A DNA stretch of 64,000 nucleotides, taken from the NCBI RefSeq assembly GCF_016097555.1, contig NC_054701.1:37453492-37517491 (forward strand), written 5' to 3'. The DNA comes from Gigantopelta aegis (taxonomy: Eukaryota > Mollusca > Gastropoda > Neomphalida > Peltospiridae). Below, piece after piece: positions 1-10,899 of the stretch. The notes below the pieces were generated by a model. That model saw nothing but the letters and a program-made list of their open reading frames with translations. It was not told the origin of the DNA and searched no databases. Within the stretch, counting starts at the first letter, position 1. Every line of letters starts with the position of its first letter. The translations under genes were made by a program, and so were the position numbers.

Positions 1-529
1 CAACAAAACACCCCAACCCCAACCCCAACATGAGTTGATGGATTGAAGGCAAACACTTAACTGTTTTCAACCCACTACCCAACTTCTTTTGGCTTGATTT
101 TTGTGTTATAATGATGCTAAATATGTAAGCGCCTTAAAAAACATCCCGGGGAAAGGCCTGAAATCTTACGTCTTTCAATGAATGAAATCGGTATGGTTGT
201 GAAATAAAATGAATAATTTCATGTTGGCAACATTATTTCACTATTTGTGCATATTTGTGGAAATGTAATAATGATTACTGGACAATGTATTCGCAATCAT
301 AATCGATTACTTTTTTAAGTTAATCGTAGTCGTAATCGATTACTTTTGTCAAGTAATCGCCCCATCTCAAGTTTTTTTTTCGGTGGTAAATATTTCAAAT
401 GTTTTATTGATGATTAATTAATTTCATTGTTTGGATTTTTAGGTTGTCTTCATAACTGAATAAATTTTGACAAGTTTTGTTGTGTTATCACAGACGACGT
501 TTGCATGGATAACGTGAAAATGTGGGTAC
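1..529. other. No gene seen; diverged repeat
   Basis: No convincing coding region. Two copies of the palindrome AATCGATTAC lie at about 302-311 and 337-346 within a TAATCG-rich patch. A similar but diverged patch is at 5,835-5,860. Such patches are common in invertebrate MITEs, but no ends could be defined. Confidence 0.4.
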
Positions 530-1440
530 CCTACGCCATTTCCTGATCCAAATCAATAGCGTGTGTGCCCACCTCGGGCTGCAGTCGCTGCTCTAACTCT
601 CCTTACCTCTGGCCCAATCAAGTTGTTTTTGGTCCTTTGTGGGATGTTATTCCACTCATCAAGAAGGGCCTGCGTGAGCTGAGCGACTGTTTAGGACGTT
701 GACGCGCTTCCTGACCCTCATGTCTAGCTCGTCCCACAAATCTGGACTGTAGGGTGGCTAGTCGAGCATTGGGACACTGTTTTGGTTGAGGAAGTTAAGA
801 CAAACCAACGTAAGGTTACGCGTATGGATAAGTGGAAGGACGCGAGGCCTGATGACCTGGCCCCGTGCTTATAAACCTTAAAGTCTAGACTTTTAATAAA
901 GTCCAGACTTTAACATCATGGCAACGCCATTCAAATAGCATTACGTTAAAGTCTGGACTTGTATTAAGATCCTAATATCTTATGGCTGTAGGATTGCCCT
1001 GGATGACCGCGAGAGGTGTTTTCACGCCGTGAGAAATCCCCCCCCCCCCCCCAAAAAAAAAAAAACACCCACACACAAAAAAAACACCCCATCCCAAATA
1101 TGTCGTTTTCCTTAACGCACGCGTCTGAATATCGCTCACCTCGACGTCGATAGACACGTTGTCGTCCATTTGACCTGTAAAGCGAGAACCGATACACGTC
1201 AATGAATAACACACGTTCTCAGTGGGCCAAGTGAAACCGATTTGGTGCATGTGCACGCAGCCATTGCAATCGACATTGACGTCGCCTGCGTGTAAGGACG
1301 TCATGGCCGTAAGCTGAACTCATAACCGATTCCTAACCGTTCGTGGACACACTGAGCGACCATGAGTGCCTACAACCAGACTCGCCGTCTCCGTCTGAAA
1401 TCGGTTACTGAGGTGTGTGGGATGTATGCCATTTTCTTAT
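530..1440 (-). mobile_element. Tc1-like DNA transposon remnant, interrupted
   Basis: The minus strand encodes broken pieces of a Tc1/mariner transposase. Around 1,100-1,230 the reading VYRFSLYRSNGRQRVYRRRGE matches the region after the first catalytic Asp. At 972-1,050 the piece ending PLAVIQGNPTAIRY matches the family's ...VxVQGNLTAxRY block. 540-790 corresponds to the C-terminal third (DLWDEL-like region), and 1,320-1,440 to the N-terminal helix-turn-helix part. A palindromic MITE at 862-965 sits between the middle and C-terminal pieces. Stops, frame shifts and a poly-C/poly-A run at about 1,040-1,080 show it is dead. No terminal inverted repeats were found. Confidence 0.7.
862..965. mobile_element. 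Palindromic MITE, partial copy
   Basis: One end reads CCCCGTGCTTATAAACCTTA followed by AAGTCTAGACTTTTAATAAA. It is the same family as the complete palindrome at 35,795-35,933, but the second arm is cut short near 965. It lies inside the Tc1-like remnant, so it inserted after that element. Confidence 0.7.
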
Positions 1441-1963
1441 AAATGTATGATAAATGAAATGCATTATGTGTATAAAAACGAAAACATTATAAAATGTCAA
1501 ATGAAATATTACTAGAATACACATCTTTGTTCACATGCTGTGGTATGTCTCTTTATTGACCACAGTGCTGTAAATTTGTTTCAGCACCCCTTTTTTAACA
1601 GCATTTTAACATCTTTGGAACTACGACTGCACCTGTTAATATAAAAGTTCATATTCTGTAAGCTACGTTCAAACTTTTATTTGATTTTTAAAGTCTTCGC
1701 CACTCTGGTAACACAATTTGGGATACAGTCTCACTCTAACACTGGATTTGTTGCAGAAGAACTTTTTTTTCAATGTTCGTTATTGTTTATACCACTTCAG
1801 TAAGTCTGGAAATATCAAAGGACGAGGCTGCCAAGTTCATCTACAAACAATTTTACACATGTCAGATGGCACAACTCGCATAATTTAAATCTGTAATACG
1901 TATCATGCCATTCATAACACAATATATAAAGCCTTATTCAAGAGATTTGCATTAAAAAATGTC
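1441..1963. other. AT-rich DNA, nothing recognised
   Basis: No open frame, splice-flanked exon or repeat end could be supported here. Confidence 0.4.
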
Positions 1964-2015
1964 AAACCACATCGTTTAAATTACAAAGCAAACCACATCG
2001 TTTAAATTACAAAGC
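1964..2015. repeat. 26-bp tandem duplication
   Basis: The unit AAACCACATCGTTTAAATTA plus CAAAGC is present twice in direct succession (1,964-1,989 and 1,990-2,015) with no differences seen. Confidence 0.8.
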
Positions 2016-2121
2016 AAATCTGCAGTACACACAAACTCACGAGATCGTTAGCGCGCATAGCAAAAACAAAATAATAATCAACCACCGTAATATCATATTT
2101 ATTGGGGGATGGGGACGAAAT

Positions 2122-2180
2122 GACAAATAGTTGGGAGAGAACTGACGAATAGTTGGGAGAGAACGGACAAATAGTTGGGG
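2122..2180. repeat. Three-copy ~25-bp tandem repeat
   Basis: The motif GACRAATAGTTGGGAGAGAAC occurs twice and a third copy (ACAAATAGTTGGGG) is partial. It lies just upstream of the first THAP exon and its promoter-like motifs. Confidence 0.75.
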
Positions 2181-2287
2181 TTGACTGACTTGAGGCGCAC
2201 TGGTATTGGGGCGAAACGTCTGGTATCAGATCAGCCGATTCCCGAAAAACCGTAATCAACCGAGGTATCCCGAATGGTGAACCACAG

Positions 2288-2301
2288 TCACGTGACGTCA
2301 C
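2288..2301 (+). promoter_or_regulatory. E-box/CRE overlap upstream of THAP exon
   Basis: TCACGTGACGTCAC combines an E-box (CACGTG, 2,289-2,294) with a full cAMP-response-type palindrome (TGACGTCA, 2,293-2,300). It lies about 90 bases before the first THAP start codon, a usual position for a TATA-less promoter. Promoter function is inferred. Confidence 0.45.
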
Positions 2302-2387
2302 ACGAGGGACATACCATGTTTATTAAAGATGGAACGAGAATGACACATTTGTAAAATAGTCCTACCTATTATGTGACCAGTTTAACC

Positions 2388-2750
2388 ATGGTAAATGCCT
2401 GTTCTGTATACGGGTGTACAAAAGGTAAAGCCATTGGTTGTCGGTCCATGTTTTCATTTCCAAAAGATCGTTCCAGACTACGCGCATGGAAACAGTTTGT
2501 AAATAGAACAAGAGCTTTCTGGAAGGGACCTACACCACATGACAGAGTTTGCAGCAACCATTTTCACAGAACAGACTTTGAAAACTACGTAAGATGGTCT
2601 CTAGGCATGACTAAACAACTACATTTAAACAGTTCGGCTGTGCCCAGCATATACCCCGTTGGAACATGCTCAACTGTATCGAATGTTGCCAACAACCATG
2701 GCATACCTCCAAAACCACGGAGAGCGGCGACGAAACGAGAAATTATGAGG
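2388..2750 (+). CDS. THAP-domain protein, first coding exon (THAP copy 1)
   Basis: Codes for a THAP zinc-dependent DNA-binding domain at the N terminus. The C2CH zinc ligands are Cys5, Cys10, Cys55 and His58. The family's invariant FSFPKD-like Pro (Pro25) and Trp (Trp34) are present, and an AVPTIF-like box (AVPSIY) closes the domain near residue 90. I chose the ATG at 2,388 because it has a good context (AACCATGG) and places Cys at position 5, as in known THAP proteins. The exon ends in AGG before GTGAGT, a near-consensus donor, in phase 0. It can therefore be joined in frame to the repeat exon that starts at 11,256. THAP proteins are nuclear, sequence-specific DNA binders; target and partners are unknown. 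A domesticated P-element-like transposase is possible, but no transposase core is visible. Confidence 0.8.
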
Positions 2751-2772
2751 GTGAGTTCATTTTAGAAACGAA

Positions 2773-2830
2773 AGGACTTTCCTTTGGCACTGTCACTTTA
2801 GGGTTAGTGACAGTGCCAAAGGAAAGTCCT
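2773..2830. mobile_element. Perfect hairpin MITE
   Basis: Two perfect 24-base arms (2,773-2,796 and 2,807-2,830, beginning AGGACTTTCCTTTGGCACTG) flank a 10-base loop TTTAGGGTTA. A diverged, longer relative lies in PHYH intron 1 (43,213-43,316), so this is a repeat family and not a local regulatory hairpin. It sits 22 bases after the THAP copy 1 splice donor. Confidence 0.75.
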
Positions 2831-2906
2831 ACAAAAATTAGTTTGTAACACTAATACGTGGCCTATCTCAATATCTGAATACAATTTACGGTAATCTTTC
2901 AGAAAA

Positions 2907-2920
2907 CGGAAGTTACGTCA
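2907..2920 (+). promoter_or_regulatory. ETS/CRE motifs upstream of second THAP exon
   Basis: CGGAAG (ETS core, 2,907-2,912) abuts TTACGTCA (CRE-like, 2,913-2,920) about 60 bases before the second THAP start codon. This suggests that the second THAP exon has its own TATA-less promoter. Inferred from motifs only. Confidence 0.4.
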
Positions 2921-2978
2921 TTCCCGGACATCCCTTTGTGGAGCATGTGGATGTTTTGAAACTTTAAAAAATTACACA

Positions 2979-3333
2979 ATGCCGTACTGCTCGGCGTTTG
3001 GGTGTACTAATAAACAACGTAAAGGGTCGGGATTGTATTTTTTCGGTTTCCCAAAGGATCGTATCAGAAGAAAATCATGGATAATTTATTGCAGAAGAAA
3101 ATACTGGACACCAACAAAACATAGTACTCTATGTTCATTACATTTTTCGCCATCATGTTACGATACTTTTCCACCAAAGAAAGAAAGTTATGGATATCGT
3201 AATCCTAATGCAAAACTTCTTACGACAGCTACCCCTGATGTTCCCTTACTGGTATCGGAGATGGCAAAGCTTCCAAAAATCCTCAAAAGGACATCTTCAA
3301 TCTTGTGCCAAACGAAGACGAGCAGTGGCAGAG
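2979..3333 (+). CDS. THAP-domain protein, first coding exon (THAP copy 2)
   Basis: A second THAP domain. The C2CH ligands are Cys4, Cys9, Cys52 and His55; FPKD gives Pro25, and Trp34 is conserved. The ATG at 2,979 places the ligands correctly. The frame runs to GAG before GTAATA, a usable donor, and the exon would end in phase 1. It therefore cannot be joined in frame to the 11,256 exon, and no matching acceptor was found in the window. Apart from the shared domain it differs clearly from copy 1, so the pair is either an old tandem duplication or two unrelated THAP genes. A hAT-type MITE inserted 72 bases after the donor. Without a downstream exon it could also be an orphaned exon. Confidence 0.7.
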
Positions 3334-3405
3334 GTAATAATAAAGAATGGACCACGGACAATTTATATGACAAGAATGATTGCAATTTTATGCTGTACTG
3401 ACGAA

Positions 3406-3819
3406 TAAGGTCTCCACGAGTACTCAAGTATTCGGGCACGGGTCGAGTCTAGCAAAGACTGAGTCCATTCACAGGACTCGAGTACCCATACAAGTGAGAC
3501 AATGTAGAGCAACTAGTTCAGCAGTAACTAATCAGCGATACAAGTTACACGATAATTATATGACTATTTGCTAGTTTCTTTTTTAATCTGGCCATCCCTT
3601 CGTCCGTCACAATACTGAACGTATCAACGGGTTTCTAAATGCAATACAATGGCATGATTTGGCATTCATGTTCAGTGCTGGAATTAAGCTATATAATGCT
3701 ATTTTACGTTATATTCCTTTGTCTCATTATCATCTTGTGTAAGCGTCGGGTACTCGGGTCCGGGTCGAGTTTGACCCTCGAGTACTCGAGTCCAATATAT
3801 TGGACTCGTGGAGGCCCTA
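3406..3819. mobile_element. hAT-type MITE with 8-bp target duplication
   Basis: 414 bp with 16-base imperfect terminal inverted repeats (TAAGGTCTCCACGAGT at the left; the right end complements to TAGGGCCTCCACGAGT). It is flanked by the exact 8-base duplication CTGACGAA (3,398-3,405 and 3,820-3,827). An 8-bp duplication with TA-GG ends is characteristic of hAT transposons. It has no coding capacity and is rich in ACTCGAGT motifs near both ends. Confidence 0.85.
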
Positions 3820-4108
3820 CTGACGAAATACCTTTAAAATAACTATATTTAAACAAATAATAATAATAAAAAGAAGTTGGCCTTAAAATTAAAATGTTCT
3901 ATTATTAAAGTGAAAATGACTCCCTTTAGCAAAAATTGACAGAAGACAAAAAATGGCAGGTTTCTTCTTCTTCACATTTAAGCTTTATTTTGGGTAAAAA
4001 TACCTTTCTTACATTTACCCTTTAAATATTTCCACTAAATTGTCATTAAAATAAGTCCCTTTTTTTTTTCAAAGCAAAAACAATGGACCATTCACCTGTT
4101 TACTTGCC

Positions 4109-4988
4109 TTAAAGGGACACGCCCTAGTTAACCATTACGCCATTGGTTTTCGCTATTAAACCAATTTTCTCACAAATAAAATTGCACTTTACTTACATTT
4201 TATTATTTAGAATATACATTTCCATTCACCTGAAATTTTTTTGGTAATCCTGGTGTTGTAATATCACAAAATGCATTTTTCGGATTTCGTAAAAACTATT
4301 TTTAGAGGGGATCTTCCCGTTTCAACGTGACAGACGTTGGTATACCACATTACCGTTATCATTTTGGTTCTATTTGTTTTCTCGTGCACGGTTCGCGCAG
4401 TCAACATCCGATTTGTTGTCGTTTGCTTGTCGTTCATTTGTGAGGTTTTTCTTAACAGTTCGTGAAATTTTCATTAACAATAAAGTTCAGACAAGTAAGT
4501 ATCTCAATACAAAACGTTACAAACTCATAAAACCAATAATTCTTACGATATCTGGAGAGGGGATACAACCGTGGGGGTGGGGGGCACAAGCTATATTGTT
4601 ACCTTTATTTAAATAGAGTAGGACAAAAAAAACCTTACATTTTCGTCCTGGGGAGGGGAAGTGCCTTCTTGTTCCAAACTCATTCCTTTCACTGTCCAGG
4701 ACAGAACAGTTGGAACATGCCTAGGAGAGGTGAAAGGAACGCACCCCATGTCTGTGTGCACTCTGGGAAATTTGTCTGACATAGGTATTTCTGTGCTTCG
4801 AGTGACATCTACCGGTGACTAACTTCCAAAATTATTTCAAGTAATTGGGTCACAGGGATTCCCATGGTATTTATTGATATAAAACCTGCTGTTTCACTCT
4901 ATTTTATAAAAAAAGTGATCTAAATGTGTTAGTTTTGTAGATTAGAATTAATTTTCGCGGGCTGAAACTAGGGCATGCGACTTAAAGT
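4109..4988. mobile_element. TTAA-flanked MITE, complete copy
   Basis: About 880 bp between the ends AAAGGGACACGCCCTAGTT and (complement) AAGTCGCATGCCCTAGTTT, each abutting TTAA. A second copy, split by a 7-kb insertion, is at 18,974-19,634 plus 26,613-26,797. TTAA target sites suggest a piggyBac-type mobiliser (inference). No transposase is encoded. Confidence 0.65.
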
Positions 4989-5387
4989 ATATGGTATATG
5001 AATACAGTACTGGTTACCAGGTATATATCCTTTTTAATAAGTTTGATAGATCAATGAAATCAATCTAATTAGACATTACATGTATATGCATAATACATAT
5101 TATATAATATATATATAATAATCAACTGTGGATCCAGGTGAAGGGTTTAGCTTGTGTGTACCTCCACATTTTAAAATGCCCGGAAAATCCATTGTTTAAC
5201 ATACATACAAATGTATAAAATAATATATATTTTAATATAATATCTTGGTCTCAGCTGGACTTTTCTGCAGAAGTTTATTATGTATTGCAAGTTATTTTGA
5301 CCATGTGAGGTGCTAGTTTTTCTCTGTTGTGTATTTGATTTCCAAAATAAAAGCTGCTTCCACATACCACATATGTTTAATGCCACT
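4989..5387. other. AT-rich DNA, nothing recognised
   Basis: Contains a short TATATAATATATATATA run at about 5,100-5,117. No gene or defined repeat is seen. Confidence 0.4.
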
Positions 5388-5400
5388 CCATCATCCATGC

Positions 5401-5675
5401 GTGAGTGCTCTGCAAGGCTCAATGGGTAGGTGTAAACCACTTAAACCAACCAGTGATCCATAACTGGTTCAACAAAGGCCATGGTTTGTGCTATCCTGCC
5501 TGTGGGAAGCGCAAATAAAAGATCCCTTGCTGCTAATCGGAAAGAGTAGCCCATGTAGTGGCGACAGCAGGTTTCCTCTCAAAATCTGTGTGGTCCTTAT
5601 AACCATATGTCTGACGCCATATAACCGTAAATAAAATGTGTTGAGTGTGTCGTTAAATAAAACATTTCTTTCTTT
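5401..5675 (+). mobile_element. 5'-truncated SINE (head A family)
   Basis: Core and tail of the SINE seen complete at 9,543-9,936 and 56,893-57,286, starting inside the element at GTGAGTGCTC and ending in TTAAATAAAACATTTC with a TTTC tail. It is flanked by the 13-base duplication CCATCATCCATGC (5,388-5,400 and 5,676-5,688). 5' truncation with a target duplication shows LINE-driven reverse transcription at the target site. Confidence 0.9.
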
Positions 5676-5869
5676 CCATCATCCATGCATGCAGTCCACA
5701 CAATGAAAACGCAAAAACAACTTTTCATTGCAAATAACGACAAACTATTAATGAATTGATGGATAATGTAATATGACATTAATGACTAGTATTCATGAGA
5801 TACATTCACATGGAAACATGGCCAGTTATCATCAGTAATCGAGTTGCATTCGTAATCGAAAAGTTCAAC

Positions 5870-6720
5870 CCCCCCCCCCCATATCAAGGTCAGTATCTGG
5901 TGTATCCACCATTGGTCCGTGAGCATGCGTGAAGATGACAGGAAAAGGATTGGCACAAACATTTCAAATAAACCACAGGAATGTTCCTTCACTCCTACAA
6001 CGTCTGTGCAAGCTCAGCGATGTTAGGCGGTAGTGGCTGGCGGTGATGTACACGACATCCTAACTCATCCCACATGGTGTTCAATTGGGTTCAAATCCGG
6101 TGAAACGGTGGGCCAGTTCATAATGGTGATACTGGCTTGTTGCAGGAATGCCTGGGTAATTCTTGCAGTATGTGGACGGGCATTGTCTTGTTGAACCTGA
6201 GGGGGCCCTCCTGGTCTTCGGTGACGGCGCAAAAGTGGCTGGAGAATTGGTCTTAGAATAACGTCAACATAACACTGGGCTGTAAGGGCATCGTGGACAA
6301 TGATGAGATCACTCCTGAAATCACAGTTGATTGGCCCCCATACCATTAGACAACCGTTGTACGGGTTGTCTGCATCTGAGTCCAGCCGTTCTGAGTCAAC
6401 GGATGACTGTCATCAGATGGATATGCCTTCCATGACGTCCTATCGTGTTGCTTGCTGTCATCGTCGCAGTTCTGAACCGGTCACGGAGGTGGTGTCGTCG
6501 AATCTGCCAATCTTGGCGTGGGGTCGTAATGGGACATTGACCAGGTCGAGGTCGATCACGGACACTCCTGGTCTGTTGATGACGTTCAACAAGTCGTCCA
6601 ATAGTTGATGGATGGACTCTGAAGGTCCTAGCAACTTGGCTTTGCGAAGTCCCCCCCTTGAACCATGCCCAACGCTCGCTCCCTTTGTTCTTCTCTGAGT
6701 CATGGCATTCTTAATGTGAC
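5870..6720 (-). mobile_element. Tc1-like transposon remnant (DD34E)
   Basis: The minus frame 6,346-6,065 encodes the catalytic C-terminal half: MVWGPI..., then QQDNARPHTA, then SPDLNPIEH. The second Asp and the Glu are separated by 34 residues, the DD34E signature of Tc1-type elements. The N-terminal half (6,703-6,458) is out of frame and degraded, with only traces of the first-Asp region. A C-run at 5,870-5,880 marks the left edge. Terminal repeats were not found. It belongs to a different subfamily from the 62-63 kb element. Confidence 0.75.
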
Positions 6721-6740
6721 GAGGAATATGACACCGTTAC

Positions 6741-7997
6741 GTGACTTTTATGTGTCCACATACTGGCATTTCATGTGTATTGCATGCAGCATGATTGAGC
6801 ATGTAGTGAACGCATTTCACACCATTTTGTGTGTTTCTGCTATTGTATGTGTAACGAGAACAAAACCAGGATTAAAACCCAAACAAAGTACCAATCAATG
6901 GCTTCCTCTCATAAATGAAAATTATTTCACGAGGGACAAATTTGATAATAACTGGTACCGAGTTTGTTATTCTATTTATTACCTCAGCTATTTTTTCTGT
7001 AATAGCCTTTATTTTCGACGCACATGCACGAATGCCAACTTGTATAGAAACGATGTAAACCACTTTACGCACTGTTCTAAGAATTGCTATAACTTTGTAA
7101 TTTAATAAATTTCATAGATAATTTTCAAAAACAAGAGTTCTCTTTTTCTGCTACAAAATCTATAAGGAATTTCATTAAAATGACATTTTGTTATAAATTT
7201 AACACAAAAAACGGAGAGCCGTAAATGCAAACTCTTTAAAACTACATGACATCATATGTGTTTGCCAAATCGTGATGACGTCATATTTAGTACCGCCAAG
7301 GTCATTGGTTTGTAAGCGTCAAATTGTCCAATAGTATTGTTCGTTAGACCAATGCAGAATATTTCTCACTGAGAAAATATGGAAAATATTTTCCCTGTTA
7401 TGAGTGACCGCTGGGGTAATAAATTAATATATTTTTCATTAATCACAACAAAATATTGAAAAATATCTGTTTTGCGTTTTCATTGTTGTGTCCATATAAT
7501 TTATTGAACATGCAACAAACTCAGTCTCAGTTGACTGTTTATTGCAGCGTCTCTTTTATGATTTGATATTCTGTGCTCAGTCAACATGGTTGCACCCGTT
7601 ACGGTGTGGTGCCTGGTGTAATTTGCAGGCTGAATCCATTTGTTTATTTAGTTCTGCATTTAAAATGTGCTCCTGTTTTTCCCTTTCTTGATTAATAAAC
7701 ATAACCTTGTGTTGACTGTTTATGATCACAAATCAATTGTAATGATGTGGAAAGTATAGACTCAACATGCTCTCAGAATTTCAGAGTTTCTTGATAATGT
7801 TTTCTGCTGATAATTCTGATAAAGAGTGAACGCGTTTCAGTGTGAAGATCCGTTCTCTTTAAATATTTTTGAATCAACAGGTTGTTAATTCCCGCAGAAA
7901 GTTTCATATATAAATGTTGATTAGTGGATTGGTAATTTTCATTAAAAAATTGTAACATTAACCTTCTCAAATCATCAATCGTCGCACCATTTTTAAT
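6741..7997. other. AT-rich DNA, nothing recognised
   Basis: Several short open frames, none with splice context or recognisable family. It may be the far 3' or intronic part of the locus spanning 2-12 kb. Confidence 0.35.
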
Positions 7998-8650
7998 CAC
8001 AAAAGTCTCTGAATCCGGGCACGTGGAATCCTAGCCCATTCTTCCTGCAGTGCATGTGACAGTACTTTGCGGAAGCGTCTGAGGCTCCGGGTCACGCTGG
8101 CGTAGACGTCTGTCCAGTTCGTCCCATAGATGTTCAATGGGGTTGAGATCTGGCGATCTTGATGGCCATGGCAGCACATTAATGTTCTCATTCTGTAGGA
8201 AATCCTTTGTTACACCTGCCGTATGCGGCCTGGCATTGTCCTGCTGAAAGATTTCTTTCTGTCGATCCAAAATGGGAAGCATGTGACGGTGAAGAATTTC
8301 ATCCCGGTAGCGTACAGCTGTGAGGTTGCCTTGTACAAACACAAGTTCACTTCTGTCAGTGTATGAGATGGCTCCCCACATCATGACACTCCCTCCACCG
8401 AATCGGTCAACTTTAAACGATGCAGTTGTTGGCAAAACATTCATTGTGGCATCTGTAAACACGTTGTCGTCCATCATGTCGCTGTAGAAGGAAATGACTC
8501 ATCGCTGAACCATACTCGCTGCCAGTTTCCCAAGTTCCACCCCTGTACATTCGTGCACCAGCGAACACGTAAATGTCGATGTTGACGTCACAGGACGGGG
8601 CCAACATACGGCCTCCTATCCCTTAAACCAGCTTCTCGAAGTCGGTTCTG
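7998..8650 (-). mobile_element. Tc1-like transposon fragment
   Basis: Same subfamily as the nearly intact element at 62,176-63,704. The frame 8,477-8,031 carries QVDRF-like, QQDNARPHTAG and SPDLNPIEHLWDELDR (Asp-34-Glu) blocks. It begins within the last codons of the transposase and ends near the part coding for residue 100. Both terminal repeats and the DNA-binding half are absent, and the frame changes near both ends. An old copy truncated at both ends. Confidence 0.85.
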
Positions 8651-9260
8651 AATAGACAATCCAATATTATGTCTACATACATGTATATTCCTTTAGATAT
8701 AAAATAGCAGCAGATAATTTAGGCGCCTTAGCGGTCCATGCACATTTCTTTAAAACGTTTGGCTCGTCTCTATTCTGAGCCTTCGGTCGCAAGTTACAAC
8801 CGTTGCAATATACCGTTGTCTACAGGTTCGCTGCGCATCAAGTATCTAAAAATCAGTCTAACACATTGGTCAGAATACTAGTAGTATGTCTGCATGAAAA
8901 GACTTCCTGTAATCGTGAAGTCTTCAAATTTTAATTTCTGAACGTCTACAGGTTACGACGTAACCGATTTGCTCTTCGGGTAAATTTAATTTTGTGTAAC
9001 CGACATGCGAACAGAACAGAACGGCGGTTCACGTGAAATATTGTGCCCTGCTCTGGCAATGCAAGAGGGATGCAATAGAGTGGCTGTCCTATATAGGAGG
9101 CACTATAGATAGCTATTTATATAATAATTGTTAATTTGCATTTCATTCATTATATTTGCAACAACAATTGATTTATGTGTCAGTGATATCAATTACACAT
9201 GTGTTTCCAGTGAAATATATTCCAAGATTCCAAGGTTTATAACTGTTTTGAACATGCAAT
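8651..9260. other. No gene or defined repeat seen
   Basis: Unremarkable sequence between the Tc1 fragment and the 88-bp duplication. Confidence 0.35.
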
Positions 9261-9436
9261 CAAAATTGTATATTAAAATGAAATAATATCAACAAGTTAA
9301 TGTGTAAACATCTGGGATTCTGTTGCTGAATTCTGTGATTCGTTCATTCAAAATTGTATATTAAAATGAAATAATATTAAAAAGTTAATGTGTAAACATC
9401 TGGAATTCTGTTGCTGAATTCTGTGATTCGTTAAAT
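9261..9436. repeat. 88-bp tandem duplication
   Basis: Units 9,261-9,348 and 9,349-9,436 (beginning CAAAATTGTATATTAAAATG) differ at only a few positions. Confidence 0.85.
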
Positions 9437-9542
9437 TTTTGAGTGATTGCCGAAAATCATTCCACCTAATATGATAGTTTGTGATGAAAACTATAGTCAG
9501 GATACATTTTATCAAATAAACTTTAAAGAGAGAAGAAAAAAA

Positions 9543-9936
9543 ACCCGGTCTCGGTGGCGTTGTGGTTAGGCCATCAGTCTACAGGCTGGTAGGTGCTTGG
9601 TTCGGATCTCAGTCGAGGCATGGGATTTTTTATCCAGATACCGACTCCAAACCCTGAGTGAGTGCTCCCCAAGGCTCAATTGGTAGGTGTAAACCACTTG
9701 CACCGACCAGTGATCCATAACTGGTTCAACAAAGGCCATGGTTTGTACTATCCTGCCTGTGGGAAGCGCAAATAAAAGATCCCATGCTGCTAATTGGAAA
9801 AAGTAGCCCATGTAATGGCAACAGTGGGTTTCTTCTCAAACTCTGTGTGGTCCTTATACCATATGTATGATGCCACATAACTGTAAATAAAATGTGTTGA
9901 GTGCGTCGTTAAATAAAACATTTCTTTCTTTCTTTT
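9543..9936 (+). mobile_element. Full-length SINE, head A/tail A
   Basis: The tRNA-like head (CGGTGGCGTTGTGGTTAGG A-box region; TTGGTTCGGATCTCAG B-box region) is followed by the shared core (AACAAAGGCCATGG...GTGGGAAGCGCAAATAAAAG). The tail is TAAATAAAATGTGTTGAGTG...TTAAATAAAACATTTC with a TTTC repeat. Non-coding, and transcribed by RNA polymerase III if active. Several percent diverged from the other copies. Confidence 0.9.
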
Positions 9937-10540
9937 AAAGAATTTTTTTTTTTAGCAGAGGGAAATGTTTGTTTTTACCCCTTTTTAAAAGATCCCACCG
10001 CTATGCATGTGTAGCTTGTCAGGCTACTGAATATTCATAAATTGCATGGGTTTATTTTCAATATACATAAATGTCGCTTGACACAGTCTACATCCCATCC
10101 ACTAAAATGTGTCGCACACACCTGAACATTGATCAATTTTTTTTTTACTGATCACAGAAAATAATGTGGGAAAAAATACTGTGTAAATGCTCTGTTAATA
10201 AATCTGCACACAGTCACATTAATCATAATTGGAAAGCAGGCCTTGGGGTAATGATAAAAATGCAGATATGATATTTAAGGAAGGAATACTCTACAATTTG
10301 CAGTTAAGAGTATGTGAAATCAAAAGCATTCCAATCAGTTCACATGAAAATTGAACCTGAACATAGTAAAGAAAGTGTAAACATGTGCTTACAGCTGTAA
10401 TATAGTGCATGCTCTGGGGGCCCTATATGTACATGTATCTTTTTTTTCATGTTTTTTTTAACATGCATAGTTCCAACATTTTCAGCTTATAAGGCCTTAA
10501 AAAGTGGTGTTTCTGTTAAGCCATCTCAAATCATAAAAAG
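9937..10540. other. No gene recognised
   Basis: AT-rich sequence, probably intron of the putative 2.4-12 kb gene. No exon or repeat end is supported. Confidence 0.35.
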
Positions 10541-10552
10541 TATGACTATGAA

Positions 10553-10899
10553 GGAAGGAAGGAAATGTTTTATTTAATGACACATTCAACACACATTATT
10601 TACGGTTATATGGCGTCGGACATATGGTTAAGGACCACACAGATTTTGAGAGAGGAAACCTGCTGATGCCGCTTCATGGGCTACTCTTTTCGATTAACAC
10701 TAACAGCAATTGATCTTTTATATGCACCAGCCCACAGACAAAATAGTACATACCACAGTTTTTGTATATACCAGTTGTGGAGCACTGGCTGGAACAAGAA
10801 ATAGCTCAATGGGCCCATGGACGGGAATCGATCCTAGATCGATCTAGGATCGATCGCTTATCAGGCGAGAACTCTACTGCTGAGCTACATGCCACCCTA
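10553..10899 (-). mobile_element. SINE, head B/tail A
   Basis: Minus-strand SINE with a head of the GTAGCTCAG...GGATCGAT type, the TATATACCAGT core and the tail-A end. It is flanked by the 12-base duplication TATGACTATGAA (10,541-10,552 and 10,900-10,911). A small palindrome (GATCGATCTAGGATCGATC) has formed in the B-box region. Confidence 0.9.

Noticed and set aside
6665-7105. 146-codon open frame on the + strand
   Set aside because: Overlaps the antisense of a Tc1-like remnant, with AT-rich extension, no recognisable domain and no splice context.
9543-9620. tRNA gene suggested by A-box and B-box sequences in SINE heads (also 56,893, 44,405, 59,773)
   Set aside because: No cloverleaf with paired acceptor stem; the sequences are dispersed SINE heads joined to core and tail with target duplications.
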